DNA of 64,000 bases from Diphasiastrum complanatum (taxonomy: Eukaryota > Streptophyta > Lycopodiopsida > Lycopodiales > Lycopodiaceae): positions 1,694,854-1,758,853 of the forward strand of contig CM055102.1 in the NCBI GenBank assembly GCA_029204225.1. The letters are read 5' to 3'. Positions 20,904 through 31,514 of this stretch are shown here, piece by piece. Under the pieces are notes generated by a model. The model saw nothing but the letters and a program-made list of their open reading frames with translations. It ran no database searches and was not told the origin of the DNA. The translations under genes and the position numbers were made by a program. Each line of letters begins with the position of its first letter. The stretch's first letter is position 1.

Positions 20904-23196
20904 GATCCTCATGACAACACCACACAAGCACCATAGCAAGTAACAGTTAAACCTGCTGTTCAATCGAGAAGTTTCTTGTAAACTTCTATCACGTCACCGT
21001 CCAATACACCAGTTCCATATTGAAAAAAGACAATATGAAATGAGTCCTTGTCGAAAGAAAGTGAAACCGATATTCCGTCATCTGCTACAATGTCCAACCA
21101 AGAGCAACCTCCGCAAGGAATTGACAATTTTTCTCCTCTTCTACAACCTCAAATCTATTTGTCTTTCCACATGCTGATAAGGTTTCCAATGTGCCAATCC
21201 ACAATATTTCTCGGATTCGGAAATCCAGATAGAGATTCAGTTCTGAATTTCTTGTTCAGAGAGGTCCTTAGGACATAGTACCTCAATTATATCTGCATCT
21301 CAAGCTATATCTTACAACATCTGCTATCAATGATGGTAGATCTAGTGTAACCAACCCTGCCTTGTTTTGACAAGGGCATGTCAGAGTCACATTACTCTAC
21401 AAAACAACTTAAATATTGCAATTGTCAAAGTACATTATCAATGTTGATGAATGTAAGTTTTGTTAGACAAGTGCACTACAGTTCTGACTCCCTGTACAGT
21501 TTGTTTATGTCCTTGTTGCTCTTCATTCCTACTATGTGATTGATTTTTGCATGAGAAATAGCTACTGCACGAGAGTCTTCTATAGAGCATCTCTAGAACA
21601 CATTTTCATTCATCTATCCATCTTCAGATTCTCTTGTACAACAGTTTAGGATTTTTGAGACATATGAAAAATCCATGTCAACTTAGAGTTGATTCCTACA
21701 TCTCATTGCCATATTATTCTTTGAGTCAACTACAACAAGATCGAAACAAATTTAGTTAAAATTTGTTCAATCTTTAGTCCGGTCGCATGTTCAACGAGTT
21801 TCAACTACGTGTTCCACACGCTGATCCAATCTTGAGCATGAACAGTTGCCAGCAACAACATCCCCACCAAGAGATTTTGGGGGGGGGGGAGAGAGTGGAT
21901 ATGCTTGGATCCACTGGAGCAGTTACACTGCCAACAACAACACCAACAAGATCGAAAACCAAGGTCACAAACCCAAAGCCGACAACAACAAGGCTAAGAA
22001 GACAGATGGGCAATCCAAAGCGACTCGATCAAAATATCCTTCAGAAAAAGAAAACACAAGCATTGGGAAATCAGTCTCTTTCTTCAACTAACCTCTTGCC
22101 ATACTTCTACGCCATTCTCATGCCTATCGTCCATGCCATCTACCAATGTCACCACCTCCACCCTACCTACCATTTGTTTGTTTATCATCAGTTTACATTT
22201 CTTCTGAGAAATCCCTAGTTTTTTATAGTCCTACTAAAGCAGTTGAAAGATTATTGCAAGTGTCTTGTGGAGACCAACTACCACCTATATTGGTTGTTCA
22301 GCCGAGAAAGACCTACAAAAGCAGGCGAAGCAGCTAGAAGAAATAAAAAGAAAGATCTAGAAAACTGAGGAGGAAAGGACAAAACTTAAGCAACAGATGA
22401 GTCAGATTGATCTTGATCAAAAGAAACTCTCTAGAGCAATGATAGTTGAATCGCCTCGTATGAAGCCCAAAGAGATCCAAAAGTAATGGATCAAAAGAAA
22501 GAGCTGCAGAAAAAGAAAGATGAAGACAACTGTGAACCTGCAAATAAAGCAAGCTCCTCACTCATCAAGTGGTGGTTGAAGCTCGACATTGCAAGGGTCC
22601 AAGGCTGCAATTGTAAAACTATCAGTCCTTCACCCTGTCACCAAGCCTTCATCATGTTTCCTCACCGTTACCAAACTGTCCATCCAAAATTGTTTCTACC
22701 ACCAAATTTTTGATGATGAATCCATCCCCTTGAGACTGATAACCAAGATTTGTGCTACCTATAAGAAAAGATCATCGACAAGACTAGAACTTCAACTAAG
22801 AGAAGAACCACGAAAACACCCAGAGGCAAATGGGAGATACAGACCTCCCAAAATAAACCAAAGATGGAATCTGCCAAGAAACCAGAGATGAAACCGTCAA
22901 TGGCAGATACAAGTGACTAAACAAAGAAACACATCGAAAGCACTTGAGCATGCAAGTTGTGAAGCTGCTGAGAACTCTCCAAATTTTGAGAATGTCAATT
23001 CATTAAGCAATAAGACATTCTGAATCCAATTGCGGCAATTTGTGAAAAACAGTTTTTGTGATAAAGACTGGCGACAATAAGCACTTGGTTCTATGTAACC
23101 GAACGAGGATCTATGCTTTTCCAAGGGATGATCGAAGATGCCAATGCAAAGCGGAGCGACATCGTCCAATATGAGTTGTAGTGGGTCCTGCAGCAC
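20904..23196 (+). pseudogene. G2 region after gag, decayed, not pol-like
   Basis: This is where protease-RT would be expected, but no RT, RNase H or integrase motif is visible in any frame. Coding-like remnants are present. Near 21846-22090 there is an Asn/Lys-rich stretch (NNNTNKIENQGHKPKADNNK). Near 22320-22480 there is a heptad-like run (QLEEIKRK, then KTEEERTKLKQQMSQIDLDQ) broken by one TAG. They may be the end of a long gag or a second, unknown ORF. A G-run sits at 21882-21891. Confidence 0.4.
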
Positions 23197-23440
23197 GTTA
23201 GGGGTGGGATGATGTTGGCTGATTCTGACGAATCCCCAAGATACTCGGATAGAGCAACTCAAGAGCACCTCTCACCTTAGACCGAGGAGGTCTCTGAGAA
23301 GATGAGACTAATGAGGACTGAGAGCCGAGTATGAGAGCCGAGAAATACTAGCTAGGAAAGACATGCAAGAACTGTGTAAGCCTCATGGTGAATCCTGGAA
23401 GATGGAATGACCACGTAGGAACTAGTATCTCTAAGCAAAT
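23197..23440 (+). repeat. G2 polypurine tract and truncated 3' LTR
   Basis: A purine-rich TTAGGGGTGGGATGA runs to 23212, then TGTTGGCTGATTCTGACG starts the LTR, which matches 17539-17765. It has an extra 12-bp tandem copy (GAGAGCCGAGTA type) near 23320-23345. Similarity stops sharply at 23440. Confidence 0.8.
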
Positions 23441-23925
23441 GTACCTTTCTTCCTCACTAGTAGTTCCTATAACTACAATGATGAATTCAGAGAGATAATT
23501 TGAGCTAGTCACCAAAGATAAAAAAATGTCTTGCAGGCAGATGCAGATAGAGACTCCAATGAAGGATGAGAAGTGAGTTGAAAGGATGGAGGTGAATCAT
23601 GTCATGAGAAAAAATAGAACAATGTTGGAAAGACTAACTCTGCATGCAGACACACGTCCCTCAATAAATTATGGCTAATTTAATGCATTACAAGTACCAT
23701 AGAATCCAACGGTCCCTTGGTGAGGTGCTCTGGGAGGCATGCTTAAATGTCATAATTGGCCACCCAACATTTAGTCACCAGAAATGGTACATAGCCAGTT
23801 AAATAATCAAATTTATATAACTTGTGTAAATTTATATACTTTACTTTGTAGGTAATACTATTTCATAGTTATATTGCTATATTACTTATATTAGTTACAT
23901 ATGAGCTTATATAGGGCGAGTTTGG
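23441..23925. other. No recognisable feature
   Basis: AT-rich sequence without an ORF above about 50 codons, without repeats shared with the rest of the window, and without RNA-gene features that I can see. Confidence 0.4.
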
Positions 23926-24151
23926 CTTAGGTAGATCAAATTCCAGTGACATGCATAAAGTCTAGTTGGTCTAGTATGATATGCAATAATCTTGACAATG
24001 TCTAGTTTGACATGCTAAAACATTGTATCTTCTGAACTAGATCTTGTTGAACAATCTAGAATCGGGGTACTGCGCCAATCAGAAATCTTAATCAAGATCA
24101 GTCACTCTTGTGGACATTCCCCACACGCGTGAATTCTGAAATTTTCAACAG
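23926..24151 (-). repeat. Copia family D LTR fragment, inverted
   Basis: The reverse complement of 24020-24151 matches 47889-48000 closely: AATTCACGCGTGTGGGGAAT against AATTCACACGTGTGGGGAAT, then GTCCACAAGAGTGACTGATC. The outer part to 23926 is weaker. It ends TTTTCA directly against a Copia B pol fragment. Confidence 0.7.
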
Positions 24152-24902
24152 ACACCCCTATGGAGCATGTTGTGAAAGCAACTAATGAAGGTGATGAAGC
24201 ATCCTTTGAGGACATCACCCTCTTTAGGAAGCTTATAGGCTCTCTAATCTATTTGACCATCACTAGACCTGACTTAAGTTTTTGTGTAAGCAAGTTGAGT
24301 CAAAGTATGCAATCTACTTTAGTTCATCATTGGAAAAGTGCCAAGAGAGTACTTAGATAAGTTTCTAGTATAGATTTTTCGGCATACTTTATGAAGGATC
24401 TAACTTGCACTTGAGAGCCTACTCAGATTCAAATTTTGTAGATGACAAGATGGATAGGAAGTCCATTAGTGCATTTGCAACATTTTTTTGTGGAGGAGTA
24501 ATATCTTGGCTTTCCAAAAAGCAAGATACAATCTCACTATCTTCTTGTGAAGCCGAGTACAAGGCATTGACTTCAACAACCAAAGAGCTCCTATGGCTAA
24601 GAAGACTTTTGATGGAACTACATGTGCTAGAGGTTGAGGAGATCCCTTACATATTTTGTGACAATCAAGCTTCTCAACAAATTGCTTCAAATCCTATCTT
24701 CCATGCTAGAACAAAGCATATTGAGATAGCTCACCACTTTGTGAGGGAGAAGGTACAATCCAAGGAGGTGCAACTACATCATGTACCGTCATCCGAATGC
24801 ATAGCTGACATATTAACCAAGCCATTGTCCAAAGATCCATTTTTTAAGTTAAGATATGCTCTTGGAATTGTAGATAGATGTACAATAGATTTGCCAATTT
24901 AG
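24152..24902 (+). pseudogene. Copia B RT end and RNase H (second copy)
   Basis: Starts inside RT (TPMEHVVKATNEGDEASFED, ITRPDLSFCVSKLSQ) and runs through RNase H (YSDSNFVDDKMDRKSISAFA, SSCEAEYKAL, HARTKHIEIAHHFVRE) to the Copia C-terminus (ILTKPLSKDPFFKLRYALGI). One TAA occurs at 24358 and a small frame slip follows near 24375. It is nearly identical to 30757-31500. The RNase H has Asp to Asn in the SDSDFAGD box. It ends 5 bp before the polypurine tract. Confidence 0.9.
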
Positions 24903-25763
24903 AAGTGAGGAGGAGTGTTGAAAATTGTCACTTCTCACTTGACATTGGTTATTGTAAATATTGATCAAACATTAGAATAATGTTGATGATCTGATTTCAC
25001 ATGTGTGGAGCCTGTTCCCACCTGTAAAAGGATGTACTTTTCATACTTGTATATATCTAAATTGATTTTGTATCAATCTAGTTAGTGTGAACATGATATG
25101 ACTAGTTTTTAGTCAAGTTGACTAGTCACCTAGAAATTAGCTTTTCCTTGCATGTGCTTGAGTAAATGCTCCCACATGGCAAGTAGATGCTCACATGTGT
25201 GTATAATGTACTAGAAGATAAGAGTTGACCATTTTCCTTAGATCCTATTTTGTAGGGAATACTCCTATATTCTAGGAGACTAGCTTTTTGGATTTTAGCC
25301 ATATTCTAGAAGGTCAACTTTGGATAAGGATCAAGGATGGATCAAATGGATAGATCTGAGTGATGTGGCACTCTTCACACATGTGAAGACTTGGTAGACT
25401 GTACCAGACTCGTGGATGTACTTGATCCATAAAAGGATCATCATTTTGCTAAGAAGATTGATGAGGCTTTTGCATTCTACACTTTTGTGAGGTTTCTAGT
25501 CATTTGTCTTGTGATTTCTATGAATGATTGCTATTTAGGATTATTGTACTTGTTGTTTCAGGTGCAAGCCGTACTGTGGACAGTACTCCACACGTGTAAA
25601 GCCTCCTTCACTAATTAATGATGTGTTGATCCATTGCTCTTGCTTAAATCCAAGTGTAGTGAATCTAGATCAAGATCTAATGTGTAGAACTTGATAGATC
25701 CATTGATTAAGCTATGATTGTAAAGTACAATCATTATTGTCCTAAGAACTATAAAATTTATCA
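24903..25763 (+). repeat. Copia B polypurine tract and LTR
   Basis: GTGAGGAGGAG (24905-24915) then TGTTGAAAATTGTC starts an 848-bp LTR ending TTTATCA at 25763. TATA-like GTATATATC is near 25062. It carries palindrome variants CACATGTGTG (24998, 25192), CACACATGTG (25376) and CACACGTGTA (25589). It is unusual in being preceded by a PPT and followed by a PBS. Confidence 0.9.
25571..25598. promoter_or_regulatory. 16-bp palindrome plus G-box module, LTR B
   Basis: GTACTGTGGACAGTAC (25571-25586), TC, CACACGTGTA (25589-25598). This is the same pair and spacing as at 7926-7953 in the inverted copy. Confidence 0.5.
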
Positions 25764-25775
25764 TGGTATCAGAGC
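25764..25775 (+). other. Primer-binding site after LTR B
   Basis: TGGTATCAGAGC immediately follows the LTR end. It shows that this LTR also served as, or recombined with, a 5' LTR. Only about 20 bp of leader follow before an inverted G1 LTR. Confidence 0.8.
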
Positions 25776-25785
25776 TAAGGGAGAA

Positions 25786-26296
25786 TAACCCTCAACACTC
25801 TCTTCACTTCTTCAACCTCTTACAAATACATAAACTCTTCTCTCTCGATGATCGAGACTGAAGCGTGTGATCAATATATGTTCTATGGGGTGAACAAACA
25901 CACCTCTAAAACAACAGGTGCGTCACTCCCGTGAAAAGATCTAGTTAACAATCAGGTTGAGTATATGTTCAATTATACCATAAGAGATATATTTAACTAA
26001 GAGTTAAAACTACTCTAGTTTAACATGTTGATTCTAGTTAAAATTACTCTAGTTTAACATGTTGATTCATATTTAGTCGTTTTGTGTGGATGATCTAGTA
26101 AAGGCTATCCAAGAAAATGTTTTTTCTTTTAAAGGCCTTGTCCTTAAATACAAGGCAAGTACTTAGAGAATATATTCTCAAAAAATGACTTAGGCCTCTT
26201 CATGATTTATATTTATCCATCTCATATCTTCATTTTTGAGTATATCATGCCATATTTAGGTTGATATTCAATATTTAACAATTTCATGGCATCACA
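25786..26296 (-). repeat. G1 LTR fragment, inverted
   Basis: The reverse complement starts TGTGATGCCATGAAAT and follows the first 300 bp of the G1 LTR at 3991 (TCATATCTTC, GGCCTAAGTCATTTTT, the CACCCC-GAACATATAT area). It is lengthened by an internal tandem duplication of ACTCTAGTTTAACATGTTGA near 26005-26070. It is truncated at 25786. Confidence 0.75.
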
Positions 26297-27096
26297 TTTG
26301 CACACCTGTAACATTATGTATATATTGAATACCATCTGCATATTCAACAATAAGAAAAACGGTGTGTTAGAATTAAGTGAGAAACAAGCAACAAGCATAA
26401 TAGCATCAGAAGCTTATCAAAGATAGACGAAGTAGATGCTTTCGTGCATCGATTCTTTGTATTGTCAGTAACAAGTTTATTTCTTTTACATATTGGATTA
26501 GCTTTGTGAAGCACGTGGTTTTGTCCGCTATTGTCTTGTGCTCACCAGCATTATTTACATGTATATTTTGCTATACTTAATCTGATTACAACTCTGTTTA
26601 TTCTGTGTTCAGATTTGTGTCAATATTGCTATGCTTTTCTACATTATGTCTGACTCATTTATTGCTTAATCTGGTAGTCTGTTCATCACAAATTATTATT
26701 AGTCTAGTTGTTCACGACTAATATTTAGTTTTGTCTTTCGCGACTAATTTGCAACTGATTATCAGTCGAACTCAGTCTAGCTCTTCGCAAATTATTCGCG
26801 ACTAATAATTTGTCTAGTTGTTCGCAACAAATTACCTTTCTGATGTTTTGTTGCCTAATGTTTGGCTACGTAATCAAATCAAACGTGATTTCCATCACTA
26901 ATGTTCTGTTCTATCTGATAGGCATAGTCATGCTTAATGAAAAAGTGAGATAGCTCATTCTGCTACGCACGAACACTTTCCGTTCGAGTTCGTTTCTTTT
27001 TTGAGTTTTGAGTTTGTTTCTTTTCATGTTCGTTTTTTTTTTTAGCTATTTTTGTTTTTCTCTCTTACACACCCTCTTTCCAACATGGTATCAGAG
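26297..27096 (+). repeat. Copia F 5' LTR and primer-binding site
   Basis: Ends TTTCCAACA at 27085 followed by TGGTATCAGAG (27086-27096). Similar copies lie at 51590-52258 (plus) and 7312-7746 (inverted). It carries TCGCGACTAAT-type repeats near 26740-26830. The left edge is ill defined because it abuts the inverted G1 LTR. Confidence 0.78.
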
Positions 27097-27240
27097 TTAT
27101 TTTTTGTAGCCTAATAAGCTTCCACAGTAACAAGACTCTACTAGTCGATAAAGTAATTGTCTTCTTGTTCTATATTTTGCACTAGATTTTCATACTTAAG
27201 TCATTGATAGCTATTTCTATCACCTAGACTAATCTTCCAC

Positions 27241-28574
27241 ATGGATTCCCAAGGGAAAGCCAGTCCTATAATGGACAAGCTTGATGGAGCCAATTACCAT
27301 ATGTAAAAATTTAAGATGAAAACAGTGCTAATGGCTAAAGAATTGTATGATGTTGTTACAGGTGCATAAGAAAAACCCAAAGCAAATGATGTAGCAGTTG
27401 TCAAATGGAAGCTGAAGGATGGAAAGGCTTTCGCGCTAATCCTCAACATTTCGGATACTTAGATTGGCCATGTATCTGAGGCCCAGACATCCAAAGAAGT
27501 TTGGGACATCTTGAGAACACTATACGAAGTGCGAAATATAGCTTCCAAGCTACATCTCAAAAAGAAATTTTACTCCCTCAACATAGCAAATGGTGATTCC
27601 CTGTAGAAACACATCAACCAATTCAAGCCACTAAAACCATCTAAGAAGCTGAAAGCCTCAGCTCCTACCATTTTCTCAAGTATTTGTGTCATTAAGGGTA
27701 CCGGGAAGTGGTCTTTTTTAATAACCGCGTTAAGGTTTTTGAGATCAACGCAGATTCAAAGCTTGCCATTTTTCTTGGGAACCACCACGATGCAGTGATG
27801 CGACTGCTTACAAGCTTGCCGAGCTCATATGACATTTGGGTGATGATCATCATGACACATCCAGGACTGACTCTTTCGAGAGTCATTAGAATGTTGTTGT
27901 AGGACGACACGCAGAGGAACAAAGCCTCAAGTTCTTCAGCTGATTCTCACGCTTTGTACACCAACAAGAGCACGACTAAGCAAAAGAAGAAGATGGGCCC
28001 GAAGCAATCAAAGCAAGACCAGAAACCAGCATAGCACAAAGAACAATTGAATTTGTAGAAGAAGAAGAAGCTGTTCAGCAGATATTGCAAGCGAAACAAC
28101 CACAAAATTCAAGACTGCCGGATAATGCAAACAAAGAACAACAACAAGGGGCAGTCGAATCAAGTGGCAAATGTAGCTACAGAAGCTCCACAGCCCATTC
28201 AAGAGGTGGATCATGATGTCTTCATGACCAGCCATCAAGGAGCATCCAACGACAGTTTTTGGTTTCTGGATTCCAGTGCCATTAAGCATATGACCAGCCT
28301 CATTGGCTGTTTCAACTCCTATACACCTTATAGTACTCAAAAATTCATTCACCTTGGTGACAATAGCACACAAGCTATTAAAGGTGAAGGCACTGTAAGA
28401 TTATGCTTTGCAAATGATTAGTCTAAGCTACTCTCTAAAGTCCTATATGTACCAAAGTTATCTACGAATCTACTCTTTGTAAGCAGAATCACAGATCTAG
28501 GACACAGAGTAAAATTCAAATGTGATCAGTGTACAGTAATTGATAGGACAAGCAAGATCCTAGCACTCAAAAAG
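27241..28574 (+). pseudogene. Copia F gag and protease, copy 1
   Basis: Begins MDSQGKASPIMDKLDGANYH, a gag N-terminus with the GxNY box, then VVKWKLKDGKAFALILNISD, ASKLHLKKKFYSLNIANGDS and SLPSSYDIWVMIIMTHPGL. The knuckle is damaged (YCKRNNHKIQDC), and the protease is LDSSAIKHMTS (the DSG active site changed to DSS). It continues to YVPKLSTNLL. At least seven in-frame stops and a frame change near 27700 make it dead. It belongs to a different Copia lineage from A-E. Homology ends near 28574 where a Gypsy scrap begins. Confidence 0.82.
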
Positions 28575-28667
28575 AGACATAAAGACCTACCAAAAAGTTA
28601 AAAGCCTTTTCAAATGGCAAGGAATGAAGCACGATATCTACAAGTTGGTTAGGGAATGCACCTCCTG
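28575..28667 (+). pseudogene. Short Gypsy integrase zinc-finger scrap
   Basis: About 90 bp reading KTYQKVKSLFKWQGMKHDIY followed by KLVRECTSCQ. This is the C-terminal half of the HHCC finger of Ty3/gypsy integrases (W-x-G-M, then C-x2-C-Q). It lies between two Copia fragments in a frame different from both and has no other Gypsy sequence around it. Its sequence differs from the G1 integrase at 16900-16985, so it comes from another Gypsy family. Confidence 0.7.
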
Positions 28668-31514
28668 CCAGATAATGTTTTGTATGTTTCTACCATTTCA
28701 AGAAACTTGTTTAGTGTAGGACAATTAATGGACAATGGACTAGATGTACACTTCAAGAATGGAGTTTGTTCCATCTTGAAAAATGATAAGTGCATAGTTA
28801 GTGGCATTAAGCAAGGTAGACTATTTAAGTTGGATGCTAATGTTGCAAATGAAAGTGTGAACCTGGCTAGGGAGGAGCTATGTCAAGTGGAGCTATGGCA
28901 TAAGATATTAGGCCATCCTAATCTTCAATCTATGGAGTCAATGGCAAGCAAGGAACTAGCACTCGGCCTACCAAGAGCCTTCAAGAAGTGTGGAAAGATG
29001 TGTGAGGCATGTGGCCTTGCAAAGTCACACAGATCTTCTTACAAGAGATCTTCATCAAGATCTACCTCTCCCTTGGATCTCATGCATTCTGATGTACATA
29101 GTTTTTCACATGCAACTAATGGAGGTGCTTTGATGTATGTAACTTTTATAGATGATTGTACTAGATTCACATGTATTGAGTTACTATCAAAGAAAATTCT
29201 TGTTTATGAAGCTTTCATTAAGTTCAAGTCTCTAGTAGAGAAGCAACTTAGTACTTCCATCAAAGCACTAAGATGTGATAATGGAGGAGAGTACACCTCC
29301 AATAAAATGAAAAACTTTTGTGAGATGAATGGCATTAAATTGCAATACACTCGTTCCTACACCCCCCAACAAAATGGGGTGGTCGAGAGGAAAAATAGGA
29401 GTCTATGTGAGTGTGCAAAGTCTTTAAGAATTGATGCATCACTTCCCATCTCATTTTGGGGAGAAGCTATAACATGTGCTAACTACTTGTGTAATAGACT
29501 TCCTAGTAGTGCTATAGATGGGATCTCACCTTATCAAGCCTTGTTGATAAGAAACCCAATGTAAAAGATTTTAAGATCTTTGGATGTATTTGTTATGTTC
29601 ACATCCCTTTGGAGACAAGAAGGAAGGAAGATGCTATGTCCTTCAAAGGGATCTTTGTTGGCTATGGAGAAAATAGCAAGGGCTATAGGATATATGATCC
29701 TATATCCAAGAAAGTAAAGGTAAGCAATGATGTACTTTCTAATGAGTCACAATTTGCTAAGAGCTTGTCAAATGGATCTAACCCATTGTGCATTGAAGAT
29801 CTTGACAAACCCGAGGATAGAGACATGGATCCAAGTCAAAAGGGGCCGAGAAGATCATCAAGAGGCAAGGCCGAGCCCTCAATGCTCACCTATGTGGACA
29901 AGGGAAAGCAAAAGAAAGACTCTATACCTTCTACCTCTTACTCCTCCTTAGCTACATTGCTTGAAGAACCATCATTTTTTGAAGAAGCATATAAATCTGA
30001 AGTTTGGAGAGATGCAATGCAAGTAGAGTATGATGCATTAGAAGAAAATCATACTTGGAATCTTGTAAATATTCCAAGAGGGAAGAAACCACTTGCATGT
30101 AAGTGGGTTTATGGAATAAAGTACAATCAAGATGGATCTATTAGTAAGTACAAAGCTAGGCTTGTTGCTATGGTATTTCTTCAAATAAAAGGATTGGATT
30201 ATGAAGAAACATTTGCACTTGTAGCTAAGCTTGTAACGATTAGATTAATCATTTGCATTGCTACTTTGTTCAAGTGGGATCTCTACCAAATGGATGTGCC
30301 TTCTTTAATGGCTTCTTAGAAGAGGAAATCTACATGATGAAACCCGAGGGTTTCATCAAGGTTGGTGAGGAGCAAAAGGTGTGCTACTTAAGGAAGAGCC
30401 TATATGGCTTGAAACAAGCACCTAGAGCTTGGTACTCTAGGTTGCATGATTTTCTCTATTCCCTTGGCTTTGTACTAACTGCTTATGAACCTTCTTTATA
30501 TCTCAAATGTAATGAGGTAAAGATCATCATTTTGGTGCTTTATGTTGATGACATCATTATGACAGGAAATGATGATGATGGCATAAGCTAAGTAAAAGTT
30601 GATTTATCTAGTGAGTTCAAGATGGTAGATCTAGGCTTCCTAAAGTTTATACTTGGGATAGAAGTGTTTAGAAGTAGCAATTGTACTTTCATAAGTCAAT
30701 CTAAGTATGCTACTTCCATTCTTGAAAGATTTGGTATGAAAGATTGTAAGGGAATTGACACCCCTATGGAGCATGTTGTGAAAGCAACTAATGAAGGTGA
30801 TGAAGCATCCTTTGAGGACATCACCCTCTTTAGGAAGCTTATAGGCTCTCTAATCTATTTGACCATCACTAACTAGACTTGACTTAAGTTTTTGTGTAAG
30901 CAAGTTGAGTCAAAGTATGCAAGCTCCTTTAGTTCATCATTGGAAAAGTGCCAAAAGAGTACTTAGATATGTTTCTAGTACTAGATTTTTTGGCATACTT
31001 TATGAAGGATCTAACTTGCACTTGAGAGCCTACTCGGATTCAGATTTTGCAGGTGACAAGATGGATAGGAAGTTTATTAGTGCATTTCCAGCATTTCTTT
31101 GTGGAGGAGTAATATGTTGGCTTTCCAAAAAACAAGATACAATTGTGAAGCCGAGTACAAGGCATTGACTTCAACAACCAAAGAGCTCCTATGGCTAAGA
31201 AGACTCTTGATGGAACTACATGTGCTAGAGGCCAAGGAGATCCCTTACATATTTTGTGACAATCAAGCTTCTCAACAAATTGCTTCAAATCCTATCTTCC
31301 ATGCTAGAACAAAGCATATTGAGATAGCTCACCACTTTGTGAGGGAGAAGATACAATCCAAGGAGGTGCAACTACATCATGTACCATCATCCGAATGCAT
31401 AGCTGACATATTAACCAAGCCATTGTCCAAAGATCCATTTTTTAAGTTAAGATATGCTCTTGGAATTGTAGATAGATGTACATTAGATTTGCCAAGTTAG
31501 AAGTGAGGAGGAGT
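28668..31514 (+). pseudogene. Copia B protease end, integrase, RT, RNase H
   Basis: Starts at NVLYVSTISRNLFSVGQLMD after the protease. Integrase has LWHKILGHPN, CEACGLAKSHR, HSDVHSFSH, RCDNGGEYTS and QNGVVERKNRSLCE. RT has CKWVYGIKYNQDGS, FNGFLEEEIYM and YVDDIIM. RNase H has YSDSDFAGDKMDRK and HARTKHIEIAHHFVRE. Lesions include a one-base frameshift near 29562, a small deletion before FFNG (30298), TAA at 30589, a short duplication at 30872 and a deletion of about 15 bp at 31143. It ends with a GTGAGGAGGAG tract (31504-31514) and TGTTGA, after which the LTR is missing. It is over 95 percent like 24152-24902 by eye. Confidence 0.9.

Larger units (their letters stand above)
17539..23440 (+). mobile_element. 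Ty3/gypsy element G2, gag only
   Basis: 5' LTR 17539 to about 18280, minisatellite leader 18338-19210, A-rich CCCTAAA repeats 19440-19560, gag 19571-20903, a decayed second coding stretch, PPT-like TTAGGGGTGGGATGA ending at 23212, and a truncated 3' LTR 23213-23440. I find no RT, RNase H or integrase, so this copy is non-autonomous or has lost pol. A second copy of the same 5' half lies inverted at 799-3893. Confidence 0.75.
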
